This document shows positions 56,233-64,000 of a stretch of 64,000 nucleotides of DNA, piece by piece. The position numbers and the translations under genes are program-made. The stretch's first letter is position 1. Every line of letters starts with the position of its first letter. The DNA is from Mycobacterium sherrisii (lineage in GTDB: Bacteria; Actinomycetota; Actinomycetes; Mycobacteriales; Mycobacteriaceae), in the NCBI RefSeq assembly GCF_002102355.1, contig NZ_LQPT01000101.1, positions 124,001 through 188,000 of the forward strand, in the 5' to 3' direction. The notes below the pieces were generated by a model, which worked only from the letters and a program-made list of their open reading frames with translations, was not told where the DNA came from and searched no databases.

Positions 56233-58833
56233 GTGGCCCTTCCTAACCTGACTCGCGACCAAGCCATCGAGCGCGCGGCCCTCGTCACCGTCGACAGCTA
56301 CCAGATCACCCTCGATTTGACCGACGGTAACGGCGGCCCCGGCGACCGCACCTTCCGCTCCACCACCACCGTGGTGTTCGACGCATTGGCCGGCGCGGAC
56401 ACGGTCATCGACCTGTCCGCCGAGACCGTTCGCAGCGCCACCCTCAACGGGCGAGAGGTGGACATTTCCGGTTACGACGAATCGACCGGTATCCCGTTGC
56501 GCGGTCTGGCCGACCGCAACGTCGTCGTCGTCGACGCCGACTGCCGTTACTCCAACACCGGTGAGGGCCTGCACCGCTTTGTCGACCCGGTGGACAACGA
56601 GATCTACCTGTACTCGCAGTTCGAAACCGCCGACGCCAAACGGATGTTCGCCTGCTTCGACCAGCCCGACCTCAAGGCGACCTTCGAGGTGCGGGTGACC
56701 GCGCCGCGGCACTGGAAAGTGATCTCGAACGCCGCCACGTCGTCGGTCGAGGAGTCGGCGGGCAACCGCGTGCACCTGTTCGCGGTCACCCCGCGGATGA
56801 GCACCTACCTGGTTGCGCTGATCGCGGGCCCGTACGCCGAGTGGACGGACTCCTATCGCGACGAGCACGGCGAGATCCCGTTGGGCATCTATTGCCGGGC
56901 CTCGCTGGCCGAACACATGGACCCCGAGCGGTTGTTCACCGAGACGAAGCAAGGATTCACCTTCTACCACAACAACTTTGGCGTGCCCTACGCATTCGGC
57001 AAATACGACCAGCTGTTCGTCCCCGAATTCAACGCTGGCGCAATGGAGAACGCGGGAGCGGTGACATTTTTGGAGGACTATGTCTTCCGCAGCAAGGTCA
57101 CCCGGGCCTCCTACGAGCGGCGCGCAGAAACGGTGCTGCACGAGATGGCGCACATGTGGTTCGGCGACCTGGTGACCATGACGTGGTGGGATGACTTGTG
57201 GCTCAACGAATCCTTTGCCACCTTCGCCTCGGTTCTTTGCCAGGCCGAAGCGACGGAATACACGTCGGCGTGGACGACGTTCGCGACCGTCGAGAAGTCG
57301 TGGGCATACCGCCAGGACCAGCTGCCGTCGACACACCCGATCGCAGCGGACATCCCCGACCTGCATGCGGTCGAGGTGAACTTCGACGGCATCACCTACG
57401 CCAAGGGCGCCTCGGTGCTCAAGCAGCTGGTCGCCTACGTCGGCCTGGAACACTTCCTGGCCGGCTTGCGCGACTACTTCCGGGCGCACGCCTTCGGCAA
57501 CGCCACGTTCAGCGATCTGCTGACCGCGCTGGAGCGGGCGTCGGGTCGTGATCTGTCGACTTGGGGCCAGCAGTGGCTGAAGACCACCGGGTTGAACACG
57601 CTGCGCCCCGAGTTCGAGGTGGACGCGGACGGCAGGTTCACCCGGTTCGCGGTGACGCAGAGCGGCGCGGCGCCCGGGGCGGGTGAAACCCGGGTGCACC
57701 GGTTGGCGGTCGGCGTCTACGACGACGACGCCGGCAAGTTGATGCGCGTGCACCGCGAAGAGCTCGACGTCGACGGCGCCGAGACGGAAGTGCCTGCGCT
57801 GGTTGGTGTGTCGTCCGGCAAGTTGATCCTGGTCAACGACGACGACCTGACCTACTGCTCGCTGCGGCTGGACCCGCAGTCGTTGCAAACGGCGCTGGGG
57901 CGCATCGCCGACATCGCCGACTCGTTGCCCCGCTCGCTGGTGTGGTCGGCGGCGTGGGAGATGACCCGCGAGGCCGAGCTGCGGGCCCGCGACTTCGTGG
58001 CGCTGGTGTCCCAAGGCGTGCAGGCCGAGACCGAAGTCGGGGTGGCCCAGCGACTGCTGCTGCAGGCACAGACGGCGCTGGGCTCCTACGCCGAGCCCAG
58101 CTGGGCTCGCGAGCACGGTTGGCCGCGCTTCGCCGATCGGGTGCTGGAACTGGCCCGCGCGGCCGAACCCGGGTCCGATCACCAGCTCGCCTTCGTCAAC
58201 ACGCTGTGTTCGTCGGTGTTGTCGACCCGGCACATCGCCACGCTGGCCGACCTGCTCGACCGCGACCCCGCCGAGTCGGGCCTGGCCGACCTGGAGATCG
58301 ACGCCGACCTGCGGTGGCGCATCGTTACCGCGCTGGCCGCCGCCGGCGACGTCGACGCCGACGGGCTCGAGACGCGGTTCATCGATGCCGAGGTGCAGCG
58401 CGACCCGACGGCGACCGGCAAGCGGCACGGCGCCCAGGCCGCCGCGGCTCGCCCGCAACCCGAGGTCAAGGAGCAGGCATTCACCACCGTGGTGGAGGAC
58501 GACACGCTGGCCAACGCGACGACCCGCGCGATCGTCGCGGGCTTCGGCGCGCCGGGTCAGTCGGAGTTGCTCAAACCGTTCACCGCCCGCTACTTCCAGG
58601 CGATTCCCGGGGTGTGGGCGCGGCGCTCCAGCGAGGTCGCGCAGACGGTGGTGATCGGACTCTACCCGTCGTGGGACATCAGCGAGGACGCGATCGCCGC
58701 CGCCGACGAGTTCCTGGCCGGCCCCGAGTCACAAGTGCCGCCGGCCCTGCGTCGCCTGGTGCTGGAGGGGCAGGCCGGGGTGAAGCGGGCGTTACGGGCC
58801 CGCGCTTTCGACGGGAGTCCGGCCGCGAGTTAG
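56233..58833 (+). CDS. pepN: Aminopeptidase N (M1 family)
   Basis: 866-residue zinc aminopeptidase. GAMEN exopeptidase motif in [14 protein letters not shown], zinc site [14 protein letters not shown] with the third ligand Glu in [10 protein letters not shown], and a large C-terminal helical ERAP1-like domain. Removes N-terminal residues in the cytosol. GTG at 56233 is leaderless. Stop overlaps that of the convergent DUF5130 gene by 4 bases (TTAG). Confidence 0.96.
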   Translation: MALPNLTRDQAIERAALVTVDSYQITLDLTDGNGGPGDRTFRSTTTVVFDALAGADTVIDLSAETVRSATLNGREVDISGYDESTGIPLRGLADRNVVVVDADCRYSNTGEGLHRFVDPVDNEIYLYSQFETADAKRMFACFDQPDLKATFEVRVTAPRHWKVISNAATSSVEESAGNRVHLFAVTPRMSTYLVALIAGPYAEWTDSYRDEHGEIPLGIYCRASLAEHMDPERLFTETKQGFTFYHNNFGVPYAFGKYDQLFVPEFNAGAMENAGAVTFLEDYVFRSKVTRASYERRAETVLHEMAHMWFGDLVTMTWWDDLWLNESFATFASVLCQAEATEYTSAWTTFATVEKSWAYRQDQLPSTHPIAADIPDLHAVEVNFDGITYAKGASVLKQLVAYVGLEHFLAGLRDYFRAHAFGNATFSDLLTALERASGRDLSTWGQQWLKTTGLNTLRPEFEVDADGRFTRFAVTQSGAAPGAGETRVHRLAVGVYDDDAGKLMRVHREELDVDGAETEVPALVGVSSGKLILVNDDDLTYCSLRLDPQSLQTALGRIADIADSLPRSLVWSAAWEMTREAELRARDFVALVSQGVQAETEVGVAQRLLLQAQTALGSYAEPSWAREHGWPRFADRVLELARAAEPGSDHQLAFVNTLCSSVLSTRHIATLADLLDRDPAESGLADLEIDADLRWRIVTALAAAGDVDADGLETRFIDAEVQRDPTATGKRHGAQAAAARPQPEVKEQAFTTVVEDDTLANATTRAIVAGFGAPGQSELLKPFTARYFQAIPGVWARRSSEVAQTVVIGLYPSWDISEDAIAAADEFLAGPESQVPPALRRLVLEGQAGVKRALRARAFDGSPAAS

Positions 58834-59297
58834 GCCGGCGCGATCCCCGCGCTGAGCACGCGGATCGCGCTGATCAGACCGTCGACCAGGTGCCCCTGCT
58901 CGAACGCCGACGACGCCGCGGCGACACCGAGCGGTGCGGCCGACTCGGCGCCGCGTCCGCGGACGTCCGCGCCGTACACCACCTCGATGACGGACTGGTT
59001 GGGCGACACCGCCAGCAGCACCGCGTTGTTCGGCGTCGGCACCTTGGCCAGGATCTCGCGGGCCCGGGCCGCCGTGTCGCTGCCCAAGTCGCCGAGGTAG
59101 ATGGCGAACCGCGTCATCGACTGGCGGGAACCGTATTTCAGGGCGTCGTCGATGGCGACGAGGTCCTTGATCGGGAACGGGTAGTGCGACGAAAGCTCAC
59201 CGGGCTCGGTCACACCGGACAGCCGCCCGCTCGTCGTGATGGCGAACCCCTTCGGCAGCCCGGCGGGCTCTTTGGTCGCTACCTCACCACGTGCCAC
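58830..59297 (-). CDS. DUF5130/TPM-like protein, respiratory supercomplex associated (Rv2468c-like)
   Basis: 155-residue protein with the DUF5130 core ([60 protein letters not shown]). The M. smegmatis relative was found bound to the cytochrome bcc-aa3 supercomplex (PRSAF1). GTG at 59297 has GGAGGT exactly 7 bases upstream and is preferred over the GTG at 59306; it overlaps the preceding small gene by 14 bases, so the two are coupled. Confidence 0.85.
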   Translation of the reverse strand: MARGEVATKEPAGLPKGFAITTSGRLSGVTEPGELSSHYPFPIKDLVAIDDALKYGSRQSMTRFAIYLGDLGSDTAARAREILAKVPTPNNAVLLAVSPNQSVIEVVYGADVRGRGAESAAPLGVAAASSAFEQGHLVDGLISAIRVLSAGIAPA

Positions 59298-59508
59298 TGG
59301 CGCCACCTCCGACTGAGAACTCCGATGAGTGATGTCCGTGTGCCCCGCCGACCGCCTCGTCGGTGGCCGCCCACAAAATCGGCGGATGCGTCCACGGCTC
59401 GGACATCTTGTAGGTCGCCGGGTGCGGGCCCTTGCGCGACCAGATCAGCGCCGCCAGCACGATCACCAGCAACGCCGGGATTCCGACCACTAACAGGTGA
59501 ATCTCCAT
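59284..59508 (-). CDS. Small membrane protein, CtaJ-like cytochrome aa3 oxidase subunit
   Basis: 74-residue single-pass protein: [20 protein letters not shown] helix at residues 3-22, then [20 protein letters not shown] and a Gly-rich tail (VGGGASGTW). Sequence, size and the adjacent DUF5130 gene match the small subunit CtaJ seen in the M. smegmatis supercomplex. Start ATG at 59508; the longer frame upstream lacks support. Confidence 0.75.
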   Translation of the reverse strand: MEIHLLVVGIPALLVIVLAALIWSRKGPHPATYKMSEPWTHPPILWAATDEAVGGAHGHHSSEFSVGGGASGTW

Positions 59509-59575
59509 AGCGCTCACGACGGAAACCGTATCCCACCGAGTGCCGCCGGGGCGCGCGTGGACACCACTTTGCGGA

Positions 59576-60319
59576 TCAGGCCGCACCCTCGCCCAGATAC
59601 CGGGCCCAGGCGGGGTCCATTTCTTTGACCGTCGACAGCAGTCGCCAGTGCTGCCCGGTCGGCGGCAAGGGGGCCCGCCGCAGCGCCCAGCCGAGCTCGG
59701 TCAGCAGCTTGTCGCCCTTGCGGTGGTTGCACGTCGAGCAGCACGCGACGCAGTTCTCCCACGAATGCTCGCCGCCGCGGCTGCGGGGTACCACATGGTC
59801 GACGGTGTCGGCCTTCGCGCCGCAGTAGGCGCAGCAGAAGCGGTCGCGGTGCATCAGCGCGGCGCGGGTCATCGGAACCCGGGCCCGGTAGGGCACCCGG
59901 ACGTAGGACCGCAACTGGATCACCGACGGCACCACGATCGACTGGGTCGCCGAGTGGACGACGGGACCGGCCGGATCGTGGTGCACCACGTCGGCCTTGC
60001 CGCAGATCACCATCACGATCGCCCGCCGCATGGGCAGCGCGGTCAGCGGCTCGTAGGTGGAATTCAGCAGCAACACCCGGCGCCGGCTCCAGATGGAGGC
60101 GCTGTCGTGCCGGGCGGGTGGATGGGTTTCGGCGGCCCGGGCGGGGTGGTGGGAAAGATTCTGGGCGGGGTGGTGGGAAAGGCCCGGGCCGGGGTGGTGG
60201 GAAACGCCCGGGCCGGGGTGGTGGGAAACGCTATGCAACGACGACGCGGGTGCGGGTCCGGTTAGCCCTGCCGTGCCAGCCGAACTGCGGTGGCTGCGGC
60301 GTTTCTTGCCCTGCGCCAT
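59576..60319 (-). CDS. HNH endonuclease family protein (Rv2469c-like) with N-terminal His-Pro repeats
   Basis: 247-residue protein. C-terminal HNH domain: CAYCGAKADTVDHVVPRSRG, WENCVACCSTCNHRKGDKLL with two zinc-binding Cys pairs. N-terminal about 70 residues are basic and contain four 8-residue repeats (VSHHPGPG, LSHHPAQN and variants) encoded by 24-bp tandem repeats. The usual M. tuberculosis form is shorter and begins near VLLLNSTYEPLTALP. ATG 60319 has GGAGG 4 bases upstream, which supports translation of the repeats. The substrate is unknown. Confidence 0.85.
   Translation of the reverse strand: MAQGKKRRSHRSSAGTAGLTGPAPASSLHSVSHHPGPGVSHHPGPGLSHHPAQNLSHHPARAAETHPPARHDSASIWSRRRVLLLNSTYEPLTALPMRRAIVMVICGKADVVHHDPAGPVVHSATQSIVVPSVIQLRSYVRVPYRARVPMTRAALMHRDRFCCAYCGAKADTVDHVVPRSRGGEHSWENCVACCSTCNHRKGDKLLTELGWALRRAPLPPTGQHWRLLSTVKEMDPAWARYLGEGAA
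60133..60228 (-). repeat. Four 24-bp tandem repeats in the HNH gene
   Basis: GGGGTGGTGGGAAA recurs every 24 bases (ends at 60156, 60180, 60204, 60228). In frame, each copy encodes SHHP plus four residues. Probably copy-number variable. Confidence 0.85.
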
Positions 60320-60463
60320 GAATCCTCCGCCGATAGTCCACCATGATTCGCCGCCAATCGCACGCCTAATTGCAGGTGCACGCCGTGTCGAACCAGTGAA
60401 CAGCAGGCGTGCCCCGGGCCGATTTGACGTTGCGGGGGCGCCAATGCACCACAATGGAGGGCG

Positions 60464-60859
60464 ATGGATCAGGTACAACAGTCCTTTTACGACGCCGTCG
60501 GCGGTGCGGAAACCTTCAGAACGATCGTGGCGCGGTTCTACGCGCAGGTCCCCGAGGATGAGATCCTGCGGGAGCTGTATCCCCTCGACGATCTGGCGGG
60601 TGCTGAAGAACGGCTGCGGATGTTCCTTGAGCAGTACTGGGGCGGCCCCCGGACCTACTCCGATCAGCGCGGACATCCCCGACTGCGGATGCGGCACGTG
60701 CCGTTTCGGATCACTCCCATCGAACGCGACGCGTGGTTGCGCTGCATGCGGACCGCCGTCGCATCGATCGACACCCGGACTCTCGATGACGAACATCGTC
60801 GCGAACTACTCGACTATTTGGAAATGGCCGCCCACTCACTCGTCAATTCATCGTTTTGA
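60464..60859 (+). CDS. glbO: Truncated haemoglobin O (trHbO)
   Basis: 131-residue group II truncated globin. Tyr B10 in [11 protein letters not shown]1 Tyr in ELYPLDDL, proximal His in RMRHVPFRI, Trp G8 in ERDAWLRCM. Binds oxygen tightly and interacts with membrane respiration in mycobacteria. ATG has GGAGGG directly upstream. aglA follows after 24 bases, forming a two-gene unit. Confidence 0.95.
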   Translation: MDQVQQSFYDAVGGAETFRTIVARFYAQVPEDEILRELYPLDDLAGAEERLRMFLEQYWGGPRTYSDQRGHPRLRMRHVPFRITPIERDAWLRCMRTAVASIDTRTLDDEHRRELLDYLEMAAHSLVNSSF

Positions 60860-60883
60860 TGCCGGAGAACCGAACGGAGCAGC

Positions 60884-62449
60884 ATGGGCCCCGCATGGTG
60901 GTCAAACGCGGTTTTTCACCAGGTGTATCCACGGTCGTTCGCCGACACCGACGGCGACGGGGTCGGTGATATCGACGGCGTGGTGGCCCATCTGGACCAT
61001 CTGGAGCGGCTCGGTGTGGACGCGATTTGGCTCAACCCGGTGACCGTCTCGCCGATGGCCGACCACGGCTACGACGTCGCCGATCCCCGCGACATCGACC
61101 CGCTGTTCGGCGGGATGCCCGCGATCGAACGGCTGATCGCGGCGGCGCACCAGCGGGGCATCAAGATCACGATGGATGTGGTGCCCAACCACACCAGCTC
61201 GGCCCACCCGTGGTTTCAGGCGGCGCTGGCCGCGGGGCCCGGCACCGACGCGCGGGACCGGTATTTCTTCCGCGACGGCCGGGGCGCCGACGGGGAGCTA
61301 CCGCCCAACAACTGGACCTCGGTCTTTGGCGGCCCCGCGTGGACGCGGGTGGTGGAGCCCGACGGCAATCCGGGCCAGTACTACCTGCACCTGTTCGACA
61401 CCGAGCAGCCGGACCTGAATTGGGAGCATCCGGACGTCTTCGACGATTTCGAGAAGACGCTGCGGTTCTGGCTGGAGCGCGGCGTTGACGGCTTCCGCAT
61501 CGACGTGGCCCATGGCATGGCCAAGCCGGCGGATCTGCCCGACGCGAAGGGTGACGTCAAGGTGCTCAGTCACAGCGACGACGACCCGCGATTCAACAAC
61601 CCGAGCGTGCACGACATTCACCGCGGCATCCGCAAGATCGTCGATGACTACCCCGATGCGGTGACGATCGGCGAGGTCTGGGTGATGGACAACCTGCTGT
61701 GGGCCGAGTATCTGCGACCCGACGAACTGCATCTGGGATTCAACTTCCGGCTGACCAAGATCGACTTCGACGCCGCCCAAATCCACGACGCGATCCAGAA
61801 TTCGCTCGCGGCTACCGCGGTCTACAAATCGGTGCCGACGTGGACGCTGTCCAATCACGACGTGGGCCGGGAGGTCACCCGCTACGGGGGCGGCGAAATC
61901 GGGTTGCGCCGCGCGCGTGCGATGGCGATGGTGATGCTCGCGCTGCCGGGCGCGGTGTTCATCTACAACGGCGAGGAGCTGGGGCTGCCCGACGTGCTGG
62001 ACCTGCCCGACGAGGTACTGCAGGACCCGACGTGGGAACGCTCGGGCCACGTCGAGCGGGGCCGCGACAAGTGCCGGGTCCCGCTGCCGTGGTCCGGCAC
62101 GGCACCGCCGTTCGGCTTCTCCAGTTCCCCCGACACCTGGTTGCCGATGCCCGCCGACTGGGCGTCGCTGACCGTCGAGCGGCAGGACGCCGATCCGAAT
62201 TCGACATTGGCGTTCTTTCGCACTGCGCTCCAATTACGCAGGGAGCGAAGCGAATTCGACGGTGGCGAACTGGAGTGGTTGAGCGCATCGGCGGACGGGT
62301 TGGCATTTCGGCGTACGGCCGGCGGGCTGATCTGCGCCCTGAACACCGGCGAGCGCCCGATGCCGCTGCCGTCCGGCGAAGTAATTCTGGCCAGCGCACC
62401 GTTGGTCGACGGTCGATTGCCAAACGACACGGCGGCCTGGCTGGTCTAG
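60884..62449 (+). CDS. aglA: Alpha-glucosidase, GH13 (oligo-1,6-glucosidase type, Rv2471-like)
   Basis: 521-residue GH13 enzyme. Nucleophile Asp in DGFRIDVAHGMAK, acid/base Glu in TIGEVWVMD, transition-state Asp in TLSNHDVGREV and the MDVVPNHTSSAHPWF block. The ITHP-type fourth region matches oligo-1,6-glucosidases that cut alpha-1,4/1,6 or trehalose-related sugars. ATG 60884 follows GGAGCAGC. Same order after glbO as in M. tuberculosis. Confidence 0.94.
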   Translation: MGPAWWSNAVFHQVYPRSFADTDGDGVGDIDGVVAHLDHLERLGVDAIWLNPVTVSPMADHGYDVADPRDIDPLFGGMPAIERLIAAAHQRGIKITMDVVPNHTSSAHPWFQAALAAGPGTDARDRYFFRDGRGADGELPPNNWTSVFGGPAWTRVVEPDGNPGQYYLHLFDTEQPDLNWEHPDVFDDFEKTLRFWLERGVDGFRIDVAHGMAKPADLPDAKGDVKVLSHSDDDPRFNNPSVHDIHRGIRKIVDDYPDAVTIGEVWVMDNLLWAEYLRPDELHLGFNFRLTKIDFDAAQIHDAIQNSLAATAVYKSVPTWTLSNHDVGREVTRYGGGEIGLRRARAMAMVMLALPGAVFIYNGEELGLPDVLDLPDEVLQDPTWERSGHVERGRDKCRVPLPWSGTAPPFGFSSSPDTWLPMPADWASLTVERQDADPNSTLAFFRTALQLRRERSEFDGGELEWLSASADGLAFRRTAGGLICALNTGERPMPLPSGEVILASAPLVDGRLPNDTAAWLV

Positions 62450-62501
62450 CCGCGCGTCGGCGACGCAAGCGTCGAGGCGTCCGTTCCTCTATATCTAGTA
62501 C

Positions 62502-63539
62502 ATGCCGACGTACGAGTGGACAGTGATTGGGGCCGGCCCGGCGGGCATCGCCGCGGTGGGCAGGCTGCTCGATCACGGCGTCGCTGCGCACAAGATCGCC
62601 TGGATCGATCCGGCCTTCGCTGTGGGCGACCTCGGTCAGAAGTGGCGGCCGGTGTCCAGCAACACCATTGCCTCGACGTTCCTCGACTTCTTGGCCGGCT
62701 CCGCGGCATTCCGGTTCTCCGAGGCGCCGCCCACCCCGCTGCGGGAAGTCGATCCGCGGGAAACATGCGCGCTGGCCTTGGTCGCGGATCCGTTGGTGTG
62801 GGTCACCGAACAGCTGCGTGAGCGGGTGCGAGCGGTCCACGCGACGGCGACATCCCTGCGGCTGGGGCAGCGGCGATGGCGGATCGAAACCGACCACGAA
62901 GACGTCACGTCGGCCAATGTCGTGCTCGCCGTCGGCGCCGTCCCCAAGAGGCTTTCCCATCCCCACCTCAAGGAGATTCCCGTCGAGGTGGCGCTGGATC
63001 CCGAAAAGCTGGCGGCCGAACCGCTCGAGGGCGCCACGGTCGCCGTGTTCGGCTCGTCGCACTCGTCGATGATCGCCCTGCCGCACCTGCTGCGCCATCC
63101 CGTCGAGAAAGTGCTCAACTTCTACCGCAGCCCGCTCAAATACGCTGTGTACCTGGACGATTGGATTTTGTTCGACGACACCGGCCTCAAGGGCCGGGCG
63201 GCGCAGTGGGCCCGCGAGAACATCGACGGCGACTTCCCGGACCGGCTCGAACGCTACCTGGTGGACAGCCCGGAATTCGACGAGAAGCTCGCGAGCTGCG
63301 ACCGCGTGGTCTACACCGTCGGCTTCGAGCGCCGGAAATTACCGGAGACCCCGCAGTGGGGTCCGCTGGAGTACAACCAACAGAACGGCATCATCGCGCC
63401 CGGCTTGTTCGGGCTGGGCATCGCGTTTCCGGAGTACGCGAAGGACCCCTACGGGTTTGGCCAGTACCGGGTGGGCCTGAAGAAGTTCATGGATTACCTG
63501 GACGCGGTTTTGCCGCTGTGGCTGCGCTACGGGACCTGA
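62502..63539 (+). CDS. FAD/NAD(P)-binding oxidoreductase
   Basis: 345-residue flavoprotein. FAD Rossmann motif VIGAGPAGIAAVGRL at residues 8-22, second nucleotide-binding motif VAVFGSSHSSMIALPHLL at about 185, and a C-terminal VYTVGFERRKLP. Resembles flavin monooxygenase/pyridine nucleotide-disulfide oxidoreductases but without a CxxxxC redox pair, so likely an oxidase or monooxygenase with unknown substrate. ATG at 62502 with a weak -10-like TATATC 6-7 bases upstream; possibly leaderless. Confidence 0.85.
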   Translation: MPTYEWTVIGAGPAGIAAVGRLLDHGVAAHKIAWIDPAFAVGDLGQKWRPVSSNTIASTFLDFLAGSAAFRFSEAPPTPLREVDPRETCALALVADPLVWVTEQLRERVRAVHATATSLRLGQRRWRIETDHEDVTSANVVLAVGAVPKRLSHPHLKEIPVEVALDPEKLAAEPLEGATVAVFGSSHSSMIALPHLLRHPVEKVLNFYRSPLKYAVYLDDWILFDDTGLKGRAAQWARENIDGDFPDRLERYLVDSPEFDEKLASCDRVVYTVGFERRKLPETPQWGPLEYNQQNGIIAPGLFGLGIAFPEYAKDPYGFGQYRVGLKKFMDYLDAVLPLWLRYGT

Positions 63540-63547
63540 CGCCAGCG

Positions 63548-64000
63548 TCAGCGCAGCACCAGTGCGGCGTCGCCACGGCGGCGGTACACGGTGCCGAATT
63601 TGGCGTCCAGGCGCAACCAGGACGGCATTATTCTCACCCTGATCATTTCGTCGGCGCCGACCGCCTCCGGTGACTGCGGCAGAAATCCCATGGCGGTCAG
63701 GGCGAACACGCAACGCATCGGCAGCCCCACGCTGGTGTCGGCCGCGCTGACCCGGATGACCTCCTGGTCGAGCAGCGACACCGGCGGCCCGTGGGCGCTG
63801 CCGTGTTCCTTGGCCAGCCGCGCGCCCCGCTGCGCCAGGTCCAGCATCACCCGGGCCGGTACGTCGTCGAGGTGGGTGAAGCCCGATTCCGGGGGCAGCG
63901 CGCCGCGCCACGACGAGTCCATCGCGAAACCCGGGTCAACATAACCGGTCTCGTCCATCGCTGCCAATCCGCGGCTCAAATCCGCTGCGCCGACCGTCAT
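63548..64000 (-). CDS. Conserved protein of unknown function (Rv2474c-like), cut by window end
   Basis: 150 visible residues from the window edge to a stop at 63548. Conserved blocks are GYVDPGFAMDSSWRGALPPE, PVSLLDQEVIRVSAADTSVG, PMRCVFALTAMGFLPQ and IRVRIMPSWLRLDAKFGTVY. The ATG at the last base pair may or may not be the real start. Position suggests the Rv2474c homologue. I do not recognise a catalytic motif. Confidence 0.6.
   Translation of the reverse strand: MTVGAADLSRGLAAMDETGYVDPGFAMDSSWRGALPPESGFTHLDDVPARVMLDLAQRGARLAKEHGSAHGPPVSLLDQEVIRVSAADTSVGLPMRCVFALTAMGFLPQSPEAVGADEMIRVRIMPSWLRLDAKFGTVYRRRGDAALVLR

Noticed and set aside
56086-58458. 790-residue minus-strand frame opposite pepN
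   Set aside because: Antisense shadow of PepN; no motifs.
60133-60228. CRISPR-like array near the HNH gene
   Set aside because: 24-bp contiguous tandem repeats without spacers, and translated as SHHP repeats.

Overview
The window is high-GC chromosomal DNA from a mycobacterium. Gene content and order follow the M. tuberculosis Rv2417c to Rv2474c segment closely: degV-octT-gpgP-rsfS-nadD, MoxR/VWA, proA, rbsK, nadE, proB-obg-rpmA-rplU, rne, ndk, folC, valS, rpfE, mobA, korAB, clpX, mmuM, clpP1P2-tig, tRNA-Pro, tRNA-Gly, lipP, nei2, rpiB, a CPWC mycothiol-linked reductase, pepN, glbO and aglA. Mycobacterial hallmarks include an MmpL transporter, a resuscitation-promoting factor, methylglucose lipopolysaccharide genes, F420-type proteins, MIRU-like repeats and many leaderless starts (TANNNT 6-7 nt before the start codon). 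The species cannot be named from the sequence. It is not M. tuberculosis, because several blocks present there are missing (oxyR'/ahpCD/PE-PPE beside proA, dctA beside rne) and others are added.

Layout. 0-2.5 kb: 3' part of an mmpL gene. 2.5-6 kb: degV-octT-gpgP-rsfS-nadD operon, which combines methylglucose lipopolysaccharide synthesis, NAD synthesis and ribosome silencing; octT has a C-terminal tail built from a MIRU-like repeat. 6.1-13.4 kb: MoxR/VWA chaperone pair, proA, an MscS/cyclic-nucleotide channel translationally coupled to a degenerate adenylate cyclase. 13.5-19.2 kb: ribokinase and a small methyltransferase, then an accessory block: a GntR regulator divergent from a lyase plus an aconitase-type dehydratase (large subunit, and a small subunit that reads frameshifted), separated by a perfect 25-bp-arm palindrome. 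19.2-27.7 kb: nadE, an isochorismatase-type hydrolase, a TetR-controlled DUF1772/F420 module with repeated operators, a secreted CHAP protein, a broken methyltransferase, a sirtuin, a P450 and its TetR. 27.7-39.3 kb: proB-obg-rpmA-rplU, RNase E, ndk and a folC-valS operon. 39.3-46.5 kb: a lectin-LysM protein, an Rv2449c-like reductase, a short rpfE with a long structured leader, mobA and the 2-oxoglutarate:ferredoxin oxidoreductase korAB. 46.9-52.1 kb: ClpX, homocysteine methyltransferase, ClpP1P2 (with a ClgR-type box) and trigger factor. 52.2-64 kb: two tRNAs, lipP, nei2, rpiB, pepN, two respiratory-supercomplex-related small genes, an HNH protein with His-Pro repeats, glbO, aglA, an FAD oxidoreductase and one gene cut by the window end.

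The genes fall into coherent modules: NAD supply (nadD, nadE, sirtuin, possibly the isochorismatase-type hydrolase), proline synthesis (proA, proB), protein quality control (ClpX, ClpP1P2, Tig, MoxR), RNA and ribosome function (rne, obg, rplU, rpmA, rsfS), and respiration/redox (korAB, glbO, CtaJ-like). The least explained parts are the palindrome-controlled lyase/dehydratase block, the TAGC-N3-GCTA operator cluster, the repeat-derived OctT tail, the rpfE leader, and about 0.7 kb of non-coding DNA upstream of that leader.
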